Of a stretch of DNA of 64,000 bases, positions 16,575-26,085 are shown piece by piece; the stretch's first letter is position 1, and each line of letters starts with the position of its first letter. The notes beneath the pieces were generated by a model. The model saw only the letters and a list, made by a program, of their open reading frames with translations, was not told where the DNA came from and did no database searches. Both the position numbers and the translations under genes were made by a program. The stretch lies in assembly GCF_000252995.1 (NCBI RefSeq), contig NC_015761.1, positions 1,736,001 to 1,800,000 of the forward strand, in the 5' to 3' direction. The DNA comes from Salmonella bongori NCTC 12419 (GTDB lineage: Bacteria; Pseudomonadota; Gammaproteobacteria; Enterobacterales; Enterobacteriaceae).

Positions 16575-17483
16575 TTAACGATCTTTCGGGTCGAGGGCAT
16601 CACGCAGGCCATCGCCAATAAAGTTAAAACAGAATAACGTCACCACAAGAAAGCCAGCCGGAAACAGCAGCAGCCACGGTGAGACTTCCATTGAGTTTGC
16701 GCCATCACTTAACAACGCTCCCCAACTGCTTAACGGTTCTTGTGTCCCTAGTCCCAGGAAACTGAGGAAAGACTCAAACAGAATCATGCTGGGCACCAGT
16801 AACGAGGCATACACCACCACCACACCCAGGACATTAGGCACTATATGGCGAATCACGATGCTGGCGGTCGATACTCCGCCAACCTGCGCGGCTTCAATGA
16901 ACTCTTTACGCTTGAGACTTAAGGTTTGCCCACGCACGATACGTGCCATATCAAGCCAGGAGACCATGCCGATGGCAACGAAAATCAACAGAATGTTCTG
17001 TCCAAAGAACGTCACCAGCAAAATCACAAAGAACATAAATGGGAAAGAGTTGAGGATCTCCAGCAGACGCATCATCACGGAATCAATTTTGCCGCCCAGA
17101 TACCCGGATAACGAGCCATACAGCGTTCCGACAATGACCGCCACCAGCGCGGCGGCGATACCAACCATTAGCGAGATACGCCCACCGATAGCGACACGCA
17201 CCAACAGATCGCGCCCGGAAGAGTCTGTGCCGAAATAGTGACCGGAAGCCATATCCGGCGCGCTGGACATCATGCCCCAGTCCGTATCGAAATAGGTGAA
17301 TTGCGACAGCATAGGTGCCACCGTCACGAATAAGGCAATCAGGATCAGGACAATGAGACTGGTTACCGCCGCACCGTTATGCATAAAGCGTCGACGGGCA
17401 TCCTGCCAAAGGCTACGGCCCTCAACTTCCAGCTTTTCACTGAAATTTTCCAGCGTCTCGCTGTTTTTCTTACTTAACATCAT
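16575..17483 (-). CDS. oppC: Oligopeptide transporter permease OppC
   Basis: A 302-residue permease with a cytoplasmic N-terminal region (residues 1-35), a first membrane helix around 39-60 and five more helices in the BPD domain. The EAA-like loop, FIEAAQVGGVSTASIVIRH, contacts OppD/OppF. It forms the membrane pore with OppB. It follows oppB by 14 bases. Confidence 0.97.
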   Translation of the reverse strand: MMLSKKNSETLENFSEKLEVEGRSLWQDARRRFMHNGAAVTSLIVLILIALFVTVAPMLSQFTYFDTDWGMMSSAPDMASGHYFGTDSSGRDLLVRVAIGGRISLMVGIAAALVAVIVGTLYGSLSGYLGGKIDSVMMRLLEILNSFPFMFFVILLVTFFGQNILLIFVAIGMVSWLDMARIVRGQTLSLKRKEFIEAAQVGGVSTASIVIRHIVPNVLGVVVVYASLLVPSMILFESFLSFLGLGTQEPLSSWGALLSDGANSMEVSPWLLLFPAGFLVVTLFCFNFIGDGLRDALDPKDR

Positions 17484-17497
17484 CGCGAGCTCCAGTA

Positions 17498-18418
17498 TCA
17501 GTAACGAATTTTCGGATCGATAACGGCATAAAGCACATCGACAATGGCGTTAAACAAAATGGTCAGCGCCCCCACTAAAATGGTCAGACTTAACACCAGC
17601 GAATAATCGCGGTTTAGCGCGCCGTTGACGAAAAGTTGCCCAATACCCGGCAAACCATAAATAGTTTCAATCACCATTGAGCCAGTAATGATGCCGACAA
17701 ACGCGGGTCCCATATACGATAAAACCGGCAGCAACGCAGGTTTTAACGCATGGCGGAAGATGATTCTACGCATCGGCAATCCTTTCGCCCGTGCGGTACG
17801 AATAAAATTCGAATGCAGAACTTCAATCATTGAGCCGCGCGTAATACGAGCGATGCTGGCGATATAAGCCAGCGAAAGCGCGACCATCGGTAGGATCATA
17901 AATTTCAGCGCTCCGCCATTCCAGCCACCACCGGGCAACCAGTGCAGCGTTATCGCAAATATCATTACCAGTAATGGTGCCACCACAAAGCTGGGGATAA
18001 CGACGCCTGTCATGGCAAACCCCATGACCGTGTAATCCCAGCGGGTATTTTGTTTCAACGCGGCAATCACTCCAGCGCTTACGCCAAGAATGACCGCCAG
18101 TAAAAAGGCGGCCGCGCCAAGTTTCGCCGAAACCGGGAAGCTGGCAGCAACCAGATCGTTAACCGTGTAATCTTTGTATTTAAACGATGGCCCAAAATCA
18201 CCATGTGCCAGCTGCTTCAGATAGCTGAAGTACTGTGTCATGATGGGATCATTCAGATGATATTTTGCTTCAATATTGGCCAGCACTTCCGGCGGCAAAG
18301 CGCGTTCACCGGTAAAAGGGCTGCCCGGCGCAAGGCGCATCATAAAAAAGGAAATAGTAATAAGAATAAATAACGTCGGAATCGCTTCCAGACAGCGGCG
18401 TAAAATAAATTTCAACAT
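17498..18418 (-). CDS. oppB: Oligopeptide transporter permease OppB
   Basis: A 306-residue six-helix permease, with the EAA-loop FIRTARAKGLPMRRIIFRHA. The start MLKFILRRCLEAIPTLF is the family start; an upstream in-frame ATG at 18541 would add 41 residues reading through the oppA-oppB gap. It is the first of the lower-expressed distal genes, behind the intercistronic hairpin at 18508. Confidence 0.97.
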   Translation of the reverse strand: MLKFILRRCLEAIPTLFILITISFFMMRLAPGSPFTGERALPPEVLANIEAKYHLNDPIMTQYFSYLKQLAHGDFGPSFKYKDYTVNDLVAASFPVSAKLGAAAFLLAVILGVSAGVIAALKQNTRWDYTVMGFAMTGVVIPSFVVAPLLVMIFAITLHWLPGGGWNGGALKFMILPMVALSLAYIASIARITRGSMIEVLHSNFIRTARAKGLPMRRIIFRHALKPALLPVLSYMGPAFVGIITGSMVIETIYGLPGIGQLFVNGALNRDYSLVLSLTILVGALTILFNAIVDVLYAVIDPKIRY

Positions 18419-18507
18419 TGCCCGTACCTTCTGGCGTGTGCCTTTACTTTTCTGCGTGACAAACTTAGCCCGGCAGGAAAAGTTATAGTGCGATGAGAAA
18501 AGACACG

Positions 18508-18531
18508 ATGGGGCAACCACCGTTGCCCCAT
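18508..18531 (-). terminator. oppA-oppB intercistronic hairpin
   Basis: ATGGGGCAAC and GTTGCCCCAT pair perfectly over 10 bp (4-base loop), starting 10 bases beyond the oppA stop on the minus strand and followed by CGTGTCTTTTCTC. It probably protects oppA mRNA and/or partly terminates, lowering oppBCDF expression relative to the binding protein. Confidence 0.8.
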
Positions 18532-18540
18532 GCCCTGCCA

Positions 18541-20172
18541 TTAATGTTTGATAATATACAAGTTTTTCACATAGATATTATCCAGAGGGTCTTTACCGGT
18601 ATAACCACCTACCCAGGGTTTTACCAGGCGCGCGTTAACGTAGTAATACACCGGCACAATGGCAGAATCTTTATCTAACTGCTGCTCCGCTTTAGCATAC
18701 AGTTCGCTGCGCTGTGCGTCGTCTGTCACCTTCAGCGTGTCGGCAATCAGCTTATCAAAAGCCGGACTCTTATAATGCGCGGTATTGTTTGAACTGTCGG
18801 ACAACATGGTATTGAGGAACGAAGTGGGTTCGTTATAGTCTGCGCACCACCCAGCTCTCGCGACATCGAAGGTACCCTGATGACGAGTATCCAGGAAGGT
18901 TTTCCACTCCTGATTTTCCAGCTTCACATTGGCGCCCAAATTTTTCTTCCAGATAGACGCCACGGCAATTGCCAGTTTTTTGTGCAAATCGGAGGTATTA
19001 TACAAGAGGTCAAATGTTAAGGGCTTGTCCGCCGTAAAACCAGCTTCAGCCAATAATTTCTTCGCTTCTTCATTACGTTTCTCCTGTGACCACTTGAACC
19101 ACTCTGGCTCTACCAGTTTTGCACCATCAGTATACGGCGGCGTGTAGCTGTAAGCGGGCAAATCGCCCTGATTCTTAACTTTATTAACAATAATGTCGCG
19201 GTCTAACGCCAGTTTCAGCGCCGTACGTACGCGAACATCATTAAACGGCGCTTTTTGATTGTTAATTTCGTAATAATAGGTACACAAATAGGGGTCCACG
19301 CGTACTTCATTCGGGATCTCTTTTTTCAGTTTCTGGAATAATTCGATCGGCATGTTGTTGTAAGTCATATCGATCTCGCCGCTACGGTAGCGGTTCACAT
19401 CCGTCACTTCTGAAGAGATAGGCAGGTAAGTCACCTGATTGATAACGGTTTTGTCGTTATCCCAGTATTGCGGGTTGCGCTCCAGCACAATACGCTCGTT
19501 CACTACCCAGCTTTTTAATTTATAGGCGCCATTAGTAATAATATTGGCCGGTTGGGTCCATTTATCGCCAAATTTTTCGACTGCTGATTTCGGCACGGGA
19601 GAAACGGAAGGGTGAACCAACAATTTGTAAAAATAAGGGACTGGCTCACTCAACGTCACCTGGAAAGTGTGATCGTCAAGGGCTTTTACCCCCAGATCGG
19701 TTGCTGGTTTTTTACCAGCGATAATGTCATCGATATTAGCGATATGTCCGTATTGCAGATAGCTGGCGTATGGCGATGCCGTATTAGGATCAGCCAACCG
19801 CTGCCAGCTGTAAACGAAATCATTGGCGGTGACGGGCGTACCATCCGACCATTTCGCGTTTTTGCGCAGGTGGAACGTCCAGACTTTAAAGTCTTTATTT
19901 TCCCATTTTTCCGCGACGCCCGGCGAAGGATGCCCTTCCACATCGCTAATTAATAAGCCTTCGAAGAGGTCGCGGTTAACGTTCGATTCAGGCACACCTT
20001 CAATTTTATGCGGATCGAGAGATTGTACTTCTGAACCATTATTACGTACCAGCGTTTGCTTGTCGGCTAACTGTACCCCTGCCGGCACGTCTGCCGCATT
20101 CGCGGCGCTGGAGGCTACGAGGGCAGTGAGTATTCCCGCTGCAATCAACTTTTTTTTCGTGATGTTGGACAT
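18541..20172 (-). CDS. oppA: Periplasmic oligopeptide-binding protein OppA
   Basis: A 543-residue SBP_bac_5 family protein with a 26-residue signal peptide (MSNITKKKLIAAGILTALVA... cleaved after SSAANA). It binds peptides of two to five residues in the periplasm and delivers them to OppBCDF. Typical motifs are present: GAYKLKSWVVNERIVLERNPQYW and AGWCADYNEPTSFLN, where a buried Asp recognises the peptide N terminus. The start is set by the signal peptide and a GGAG site. Many residues differ from S. Typhimurium OppA as I recall it. Confidence 0.97.
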   Translation of the reverse strand: MSNITKKKLIAAGILTALVASSAANAADVPAGVQLADKQTLVRNNGSEVQSLDPHKIEGVPESNVNRDLFEGLLISDVEGHPSPGVAEKWENKDFKVWTFHLRKNAKWSDGTPVTANDFVYSWQRLADPNTASPYASYLQYGHIANIDDIIAGKKPATDLGVKALDDHTFQVTLSEPVPYFYKLLVHPSVSPVPKSAVEKFGDKWTQPANIITNGAYKLKSWVVNERIVLERNPQYWDNDKTVINQVTYLPISSEVTDVNRYRSGEIDMTYNNMPIELFQKLKKEIPNEVRVDPYLCTYYYEINNQKAPFNDVRVRTALKLALDRDIIVNKVKNQGDLPAYSYTPPYTDGAKLVEPEWFKWSQEKRNEEAKKLLAEAGFTADKPLTFDLLYNTSDLHKKLAIAVASIWKKNLGANVKLENQEWKTFLDTRHQGTFDVARAGWCADYNEPTSFLNTMLSDSSNNTAHYKSPAFDKLIADTLKVTDDAQRSELYAKAEQQLDKDSAIVPVYYYVNARLVKPWVGGYTGKDPLDNIYVKNLYIIKH

Positions 20173-20190
20173 TGTGTTTGTACTCCATTC
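20173..20190 (-). promoter_or_regulatory. C/A-rich oppA leader, likely GcvB pairing site
   Basis: On the mRNA the bases just before the oppA start read GGAGTACAAACACA. This ACAAACACA stretch is complementary to the G/U-rich region R1 of the small RNA GcvB, a known repressor of oppA in Salmonella. It overlaps the ribosome site. Confidence 0.65.
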
Positions 20191-20893
20191 ATTATAATTA
20201 CTGGTTTTTACCAGCCTGTTTAATCCCGTCAGGGTTCCTGTACGGCACCGGAGGCTGTGCTGCCAGGTCTGTCACTGCTTTTGCTATCACCGACTTTATT
20301 TATTTTGACGATTCATTCGATCGCCTTTCGTCGATTCGGTATGCAACGTACCTGTCCACGTCGCACGCTATCTCTGTCAAACTGCCAGATGAAAATAGTT
20401 CTCAATCATGCACAATCTTCTGCAAAAAGGTTTGGCTGGAAAGTATCAAATGCGTTTCTGAACCGCCAATTGATTTTACAAATTTGTTAAGCAATTCTCT
20501 TTTAATAAAAATTCCGCCCCCTAAAAAAGGGCATCACCATGCTAATTTTTTTATTATTTTTGTTATAAATCAATCGGATATTCAAAAACCCTGGTTTTAG
20601 TATGCCAGAGTCCCGGCTTACACCTACAAACACACACAAATTTAACAATTGAACATTATTTAGCACATTCATCTAAGAGCATGCTGAAATAACTAATAAC
20701 ATTTCAATAATCCTTCATCAAGCCCCAGAGAATGATGTGACAAAAATAACAGATACACCGTTTTTTACTGACGGCGCATTAATGCTAACGCGTTGATAAA
20801 GAAAAGATAAATAAAGAAATGTTATAGTAGCATTCTTTGTTATTTAGACACTGAATACTTATCAACGTAAGAAAGGTGACGTAAGATGACACA
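20191..20893. other. Long oppA-ychE intergenic region
   Basis: About 700 bases with no convincing gene on either strand; short open frames here lack ribosome sites and coding bias. It is AT-rich from 20460 to 20880. The oppA promoter and leader should lie in 20191-20500. The region next to ychE is the 3' side of ychE. Confidence 0.5.
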
Positions 20894-20917
20894 AGGCGGC
20901 CCCTTACGGGGCCGCCT
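20894..20917 (-). terminator. GC-rich hairpin after ychE
   Basis: AGGCGGCCCC and GGGGCCGCCT form a perfect 10-bp stem with a TTAC loop, 21 bases after the ychE stop. On the minus strand the following bases are TGTGTCATC, so the U tract is poor. Confidence 0.7.
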
Positions 20918-20937
20918 GTAAAACAATGAACATAAGA

Positions 20938-21585
20938 TTAGCTAAGCAAGCCGGGGAAAATACCTTTTATTCCTGTCACAATAAATTCAATGCCAAGCGC
21001 CATTAACAATAGCCCCATGATTCGGGTAATCACGTTAATACCGGTTTGCCCTAATACGCGCACCAACCACGGAGCCATACGGAACAATCCCCAGCAGCTT
21101 AACGCGAACAACGCAATGGCGATAAAGAAACCTAAAAGGTACATCACGCTGTGGTAGCGCGTCCCCCAAACGATCGTCGAACTAATTGCTCCAGGCCCAG
21201 CCATCAACGGTAATGCCAACGGCACCACACCAACGTTTTCACGAATCGCCGTCTCTGATTTTTCTTGCTTGTTTTGTTTATCTTCACCCAGTTTCCCGCT
21301 AATCATCGACATTGCGATAGTTACCACCAGGATCCCGCCGGCGATTCTGAACGAATCAATGGAAATGCCGAAAAGTTGCAAAATGCCATCACCGAGAAAC
21401 AAAGAGATCCACAATATGATGGCAACCGACAGATTGGCGGTTAAGTTGGTTTTGTTTCGCGCCACTGCCGTCTGGTAACTGGTCATACTAATGAAAACAG
21501 GAAGAATTCCCACCGGGTTGACCAATGCAAAGAGTCCGATAAAAAACTTAAAGTAAACAGGGAAATCAAAAAACGTTTGAATCAC
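20938..21585 (-). CDS. ychE: MarC-family integral membrane protein YchE
   Basis: A 215-residue membrane protein of the MarC/UPF0056 family with about six transmembrane segments and the paired motifs ALVNPVGILPVF and LPLMAGPGAISSTI that mark the family repeat. Despite the MarC name, antibiotic transport has not been demonstrated for the family. It is transcribed away from adhE. Confidence 0.92.
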   Translation of the reverse strand: MIQTFFDFPVYFKFFIGLFALVNPVGILPVFISMTSYQTAVARNKTNLTANLSVAIILWISLFLGDGILQLFGISIDSFRIAGGILVVTIAMSMISGKLGEDKQNKQEKSETAIRENVGVVPLALPLMAGPGAISSTIVWGTRYHSVMYLLGFFIAIALFALSCWGLFRMAPWLVRVLGQTGINVITRIMGLLLMALGIEFIVTGIKGIFPGLLS

Positions 21586-22061
21586 GATTAGCTCCGAAAC
21601 GTTAGCCGGATGAAGTCAATATTCATTAATGATAAAAACGCGCTGAAGATACGCCTTTTAGCCGCATAGTTCACCTCTTATCTGCGCCTAATTTCATCCA
21701 TTCAGCGATGTTATTAATATGTACTAATTATGCTAATGCGCTCATTATTCATGACAAAGATTTTTTAACACTCCCCCTTAAACGTTCGAATGGCCTGCTG
21801 AAAGGTGTCAGCTTTGCGTAAACTTGATTTAGATCACACAATCGCTACTCAGAAGTGAGTAATCTTGCTTACGCCACCTGGACGTAACGCGTTAGAGTTA
21901 AATGAAGCTGACGCAGAAGCTCTTTTAGTAAATCAGAGCGAAACGGACGTTAAGTAACCACCTGAAATTCAGGCATTTATACAAAGTATCGTCGATCTGT
22001 CTATACTCACGTATCGCGCAGATGATTTACTAAAAAAGTTTAACATTATCAGGAGAGCATT
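21586..22061 (+). promoter_or_regulatory. adhE control region
   Basis: A 476-base region upstream of adhE. TTGATttagATCAC at 21824-21837 resembles an FNR/CRP-type operator. In E. coli this region has a long leader bound by Fis, Cra, NarL and Rex-type redox control, and the leader is cleaved by RNase III/RNase G. GGAGAGC at 22051-22057 is the ribosome site. Confidence 0.5.
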
Positions 22062-24740
22062 ATGGCTGTTACTAATGTCGCTGAACTTAACGCACTCGTA
22101 GAGCGTGTAAAAAAAGCCCAGCGTGAATATGCCAGTTTCACTCAAGAACAAGTCGACAAAATCTTCCGCGCTGCCGCTCTGGCCGCTGCTGATGCCCGAA
22201 TTCCGCTGGCTAAAATGGCCGTTGCTGAATCCGGTATGGGTATCGTTGAAGATAAAGTGATTAAAAACCACTTCGCTTCCGAATATATCTACAACGCCTA
22301 TAAAGATGAAAAAACCTGCGGCGTGCTGTCTGAAGATGACACCTTCGGGACTATCACTATTGCAGAACCTATCGGCATTATTTGCGGTATCGTGCCAACT
22401 ACTAACCCGACGTCTACTGCTATCTTCAAATCTCTGATTAGCCTGAAGACCCGTAACGCCATCATCTTCTCCCCACATCCGCGCGCTAAAGAAGCAACCA
22501 ACAAAGCCGCAGATATCGTTCTGCAGGCGGCTATCGCCGCAGGCGCGCCGAAAGATCTCATCGGCTGGATCGATCAACCTTCCGTCGAGCTGTCTAACGC
22601 TCTGATGCACCACCCGGATATCAACCTGATTCTGGCAACAGGTGGCCCTGGCATGGTTAAAGCAGCGTACAGTTCCGGTAAACCAGCTATCGGCGTGGGC
22701 GCGGGCAACACCCCCGTTGTCATTGATGAAACCGCTGATATCAAACGTGCTGTCGCGTCTGTTTTGATGTCCAAAACCTTCGATAACGGCGTTATCTGTG
22801 CTTCTGAACAGTCTGTTGTTGTTGTTGATTCCGTTTATGATGCCGTTCGCGAACGTTTCGCCAGCCACGGCGGCTACATGCTGCAAGGGCAGGAGCTGAA
22901 AGCGGTTCAGGACGTCATTCTGAAAAATGGCGCGCTGAACGCCGCTATTGTTGGTCAGCCAGCATACAAAATCGCTGAACTGGCAGGTTTCTCCGTACCA
23001 GAGACCACCAAGATCCTGATTGGTGAAGTCACGATTGTTGATGAAAGCGAGCCGTTTGCCCACGAAAAACTGTCTCCGACACTGGCGATGTATCGCGCGA
23101 AAGATTTCGAAGAAGCGGTTGAGAAAGCAGAAAAACTGGTGGCGATGGGCGGTATTGGGCACACCTCTTGCCTGTACACTGACCAGGACAACCAGCAGGA
23201 TCGCGTGAACTACTTCGGCCAGAAGATGAAAACCGCGCGTATCCTGATTAACACCCCGGCGTCTCAGGGTGGTATCGGTGACCTGTACAACTTCAAACTC
23301 GCACCTTCCCTGACTCTGGGTTGTGGTTCCTGGGGTGGTAACTCCATCTCCGAAAACGTTGGTCCGAAACATCTGATCAACAAGAAAACCGTTGCTAAGC
23401 GAGCTGAAAACATGTTGTGGCATAAACTTCCGAAATCTATCTACTTCCGCCGTGGATCTCTGCCTATCGCGCTGGATGAAGTGATTACCGATGGACACAA
23501 ACGTGCGCTCATCGTCACTGACCGTTTCCTGTTTAACAATGGTTATGCCGATCAGATCACCTCTGTACTGAAAGCGGCTGGCGTTGAAACTGAAGTCTTC
23601 TTTGAAGTTGAAGCTGACCCAACCCTGTCTGTTGTTCGCAAAGGCGCTGAACTGGCGAATTCCTTTAAACCAGACGTGATTATTGCGCTGGGCGGCGGTT
23701 CCCCGATGGATGCTGCAAAAATCATGTGGGTAATGTACGAACATCCGGAAACCCACTTCGAAGAACTGGCGCTGCGCTTTATGGATATCCGTAAACGTAT
23801 CTACAAGTTCCCGAAAATGGGCGTGAAAGCGAAAATGATCGCCGTCACCACCACTTCCGGTACTGGTTCTGAAGTAACGCCATTCGCGGTTGTGACGGAT
23901 GATGCTACTGGCCAGAAATATCCGCTGGCAGACTATGCGCTGACCCCAGATATGGCGATTGTCGACGCCAACCTGGTAATGGATATGCCGAAGTCTCTGT
24001 GCGCATTCGGTGGTCTTGATGCGGTCACTCACGCGCTGGAAGCTTATGTTTCTGTACTGGCTTCAGAATTCTCTGACGGTCAGGCGCTGCAGGCACTGAA
24101 ACTGCTGAAAGAAAATCTGCCGGCATCTTATCACGAAGGGTCTAAAAACCCGGTAGCCCGTGAGCGTGTTCACAGTGCAGCGACTATCGCCGGTATCGCG
24201 TTTGCTAACGCCTTCCTCGGCGTATGTCACTCTATGGCGCACAAACTGGGTTCTCAGTTCCATATTCCGCATGGCCTGGCGAATGCCCTGCTGATTTGCA
24301 ACGTTATCCGCTATAACGCGAATGACAACCCAACCAAGCAAACCGCCTTCAGCCAGTACGACCGTCCGCAGGCACGCCGTCGTTATGCGGAAGTTGCTGA
24401 CCATCTGGGTCTGAGCCAACCGGGCGACCGCACCGCGGCGAAAATCGAAAGGCTGCTGGGCTGGCTGGAAAGCCTGAAAGCGGAACTGGGTATTCCGAAA
24501 TCTATCCGCGAAGCCGGCGTTCAGGAAGCTGACTTCCTGGCGAATGTCGACAAACTGTCTGAAGATGCTTTCGATGACCAGTGTACCGGCGCGAACCCGC
24601 GTTACCCGCTGATCTCCGAACTGAAACAGATTCTACTGGATACTTACTACGGTCGTGATTTCACCGAAGGTGAAACTGCAGCGAAGAAAGTTATCGTTGC
24701 CGCCCCGAAAGCAGAGAAAAAAGCGAAAAAATCCGCTTAA
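22062..24740 (+). CDS. adhE: Bifunctional aldehyde-alcohol dehydrogenase AdhE
   Basis: An 892-residue fusion. Residues 1-440 are a CoA-acylating aldehyde dehydrogenase with the catalytic Cys in FDNGVICASEQS. Residues 450-870 are an iron-dependent alcohol dehydrogenase, with the NAD motif GGGSPMDAAK and His-rich iron site (GGLDAVTHALEAY, VCHSMAHKLGSQFHIPHG). It reduces acetyl-CoA to ethanol during fermentation and forms spirosome filaments. The C-terminal tail is Lys-rich (KAEKKAKKSA). It is well expressed, with the strong codon bias typical of abundant proteins. Confidence 0.98.
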   Translation: MAVTNVAELNALVERVKKAQREYASFTQEQVDKIFRAAALAAADARIPLAKMAVAESGMGIVEDKVIKNHFASEYIYNAYKDEKTCGVLSEDDTFGTITIAEPIGIICGIVPTTNPTSTAIFKSLISLKTRNAIIFSPHPRAKEATNKAADIVLQAAIAAGAPKDLIGWIDQPSVELSNALMHHPDINLILATGGPGMVKAAYSSGKPAIGVGAGNTPVVIDETADIKRAVASVLMSKTFDNGVICASEQSVVVVDSVYDAVRERFASHGGYMLQGQELKAVQDVILKNGALNAAIVGQPAYKIAELAGFSVPETTKILIGEVTIVDESEPFAHEKLSPTLAMYRAKDFEEAVEKAEKLVAMGGIGHTSCLYTDQDNQQDRVNYFGQKMKTARILINTPASQGGIGDLYNFKLAPSLTLGCGSWGGNSISENVGPKHLINKKTVAKRAENMLWHKLPKSIYFRRGSLPIALDEVITDGHKRALIVTDRFLFNNGYADQITSVLKAAGVETEVFFEVEADPTLSVVRKGAELANSFKPDVIIALGGGSPMDAAKIMWVMYEHPETHFEELALRFMDIRKRIYKFPKMGVKAKMIAVTTTSGTGSEVTPFAVVTDDATGQKYPLADYALTPDMAIVDANLVMDMPKSLCAFGGLDAVTHALEAYVSVLASEFSDGQALQALKLLKENLPASYHEGSKNPVARERVHSAATIAGIAFANAFLGVCHSMAHKLGSQFHIPHGLANALLICNVIRYNANDNPTKQTAFSQYDRPQARRRYAEVADHLGLSQPGDRTAAKIERLLGWLESLKAELGIPKSIREAGVQEADFLANVDKLSEDAFDDQCTGANPRYPLISELKQILLDTYYGRDFTEGETAAKKVIVAAPKAEKKAKKSA

Positions 24741-24767
24741 TTCGTTATCCGCTTTACCCTAATAATA

Positions 24768-24794
24768 ACGGCCTCCATGGAGGCCGTTTTTTTT
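24768..24794 (+). terminator. Rho-independent terminator after adhE
   Basis: ACGGCCTCC ATGGAGGCCGT forms a 9-10 bp palindromic stem followed by eight Ts. Confidence 0.93.
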
Positions 24795-24930
24795 GTTTAC
24801 CTGTTGTCAGACGTTTGAGACGTTGTGCTTATCCAATCTACAATGCCCACGCCGCTACCCAGCAATCACCATCTGAAGAGTGAATATAAAGCGCTACAGA
24901 ACGTTTTATTAGCCGATGGCTATCCTCATA

Positions 24931-25548
24931 TCAAATATGACGGTGACGCTCCTGAATCGCCGTCAGCGAGCCCTCTTCCAGAGCTTCCTTATAATGCTTA
25001 CGGCAAACCGAAACGTAACGCTCATTCCCGCCAATAACCACCTGCTCGCCTTCATTATATGGCCTTCCATCCTGGTCAAGGCGCAGAACCATACTGGCTT
25101 TACGACCGCAAAAGCAGATGGTTTTTAATTCCACCAGCTTATCTGACCACGACAGTAAGTATTGACTACCGACAAACAGCTCACCACGAAAGTCTGTTCG
25201 TAGCCCGTAGCAAAGCACCGGAATATCTAACCTGTCAACAACCTCGGATAATTGATAAACCTGTTGGCGCGTCAAAAACTGGCTTTCATCGACTAACACG
25301 CAATGTATTGCCTGCTGTGCGTTCTCGGCACAAATCTCTTCAAACAGGGATGTATTTTGGTTAAACAATTTTGCCGGCGACGACAAACCAATACGAGAGC
25401 TTACTTTACCGGCACCGAAACGATCGTCGATTTCCGCCGTATATACGACAGTACGCATCCCGCGCTCCTGATAATTGTATGAAGATTGCAGCAATGCAGT
25501 CGACTTACCCGCATTCATTGCCGAATAGTAGAAATATAGCTGTGCCAT
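24931..25548 (-). CDS. tdk: Thymidine kinase
   Basis: A 205-residue type II thymidine kinase that phosphorylates thymidine in salvage. The P-loop is SAMNAGKSTALLQ, LVDESQFL is the DE motif, and CFCGRKASMV with the later CRKHYKE gives the zinc-binding lasso. The start MAQLYFYYS matches the family; an upstream in-frame ATG at 25599 would add 17 residues and read into the leader. A long GC hairpin lies upstream (25610-25638). Confidence 0.96.
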   Translation of the reverse strand: MAQLYFYYSAMNAGKSTALLQSSYNYQERGMRTVVYTAEIDDRFGAGKVSSRIGLSSPAKLFNQNTSLFEEICAENAQQAIHCVLVDESQFLTRQQVYQLSEVVDRLDIPVLCYGLRTDFRGELFVGSQYLLSWSDKLVELKTICFCGRKASMVLRLDQDGRPYNEGEQVVIGGNERYVSVCRKHYKEALEEGSLTAIQERHRHI

Positions 25549-25609
25549 TGGCCGCAGGACCTCACCTGAGTGAAATAAAGATTGGCGGGATTGTACCATA
25601 ATTTACTGG

Positions 25610-25638
25610 CGCGACGGCGCGACTCGCGCGCCGTCGCG
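25610..25638. repeat. 12-bp GC hairpin in the tdk-hns intergenic region
   Basis: CGCGACGGCGCG and CGCGCCGTCGCG pair perfectly over 12 bp with a 5-base loop. It lies about 60 bases upstream of tdk and is not followed by a T run on either strand. It could be a tdk leader structure. Confidence 0.7.
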
Positions 25639-26085
25639 TATTAAGAATTGCGCAAACATCGCTCACTATACACATTCCTACACAAATTATGCCGTTAAAA
25701 TTCATCAACAATGCTTATCATCACCCACCAATATGAAAACCTTGTACTTATTGTTGCCGTTACTCATATCTGGCGCAAAGTAATAGGTGTTTCGTGTAAG
25801 GCACGCTAATACAAGAGATTGATATCCCTACAATGAGATCGTATTTCATCATGATAAAATGTGACCTGAATCCTAAATTTTTAGCGTTGAGCGATGAGTA
25901 TCCCCCCTGCCAATAAGCTCTTTTTTGTGCGTCGTCTCAAGGAAAATTTAAGTTGAGATAATTAAGACGTGTACTTAATAAAGCGTAATTTTGAATTCCT
26001 TACATTCCTGGCTATTGCACAACTGAATTTATCGCTCTATTATTAGCTCAACAAACCACCCCAATATAAGTTTGAGATTACTACA
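25639..26085 (+). promoter_or_regulatory. hns promoter region
   Basis: A 447-base AT-rich region without ORFs. hns is autorepressed and activated by Fis and CspA in E. coli; curved A/T tracts here fit H-NS binding. The bases around the hns start (GAGATTACTACAATGAGCG) correspond to the region paired by DsrA in E. coli. Confidence 0.5.

Noticed and set aside
20172..20600. 142-codon frame in the oppA upstream region
   Set aside because: It starts inside the oppA leader, has no ribosome site, and its amino-acid composition is that of random AT-rich DNA.
21969..24032. 687-codon open frame antisense to adhE
   Set aside because: It mirrors adhE codon bias, is rich in Phe, Arg and His in a patternless way, and has no ribosome site. 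It is an artefact of strong codon use in adhE.
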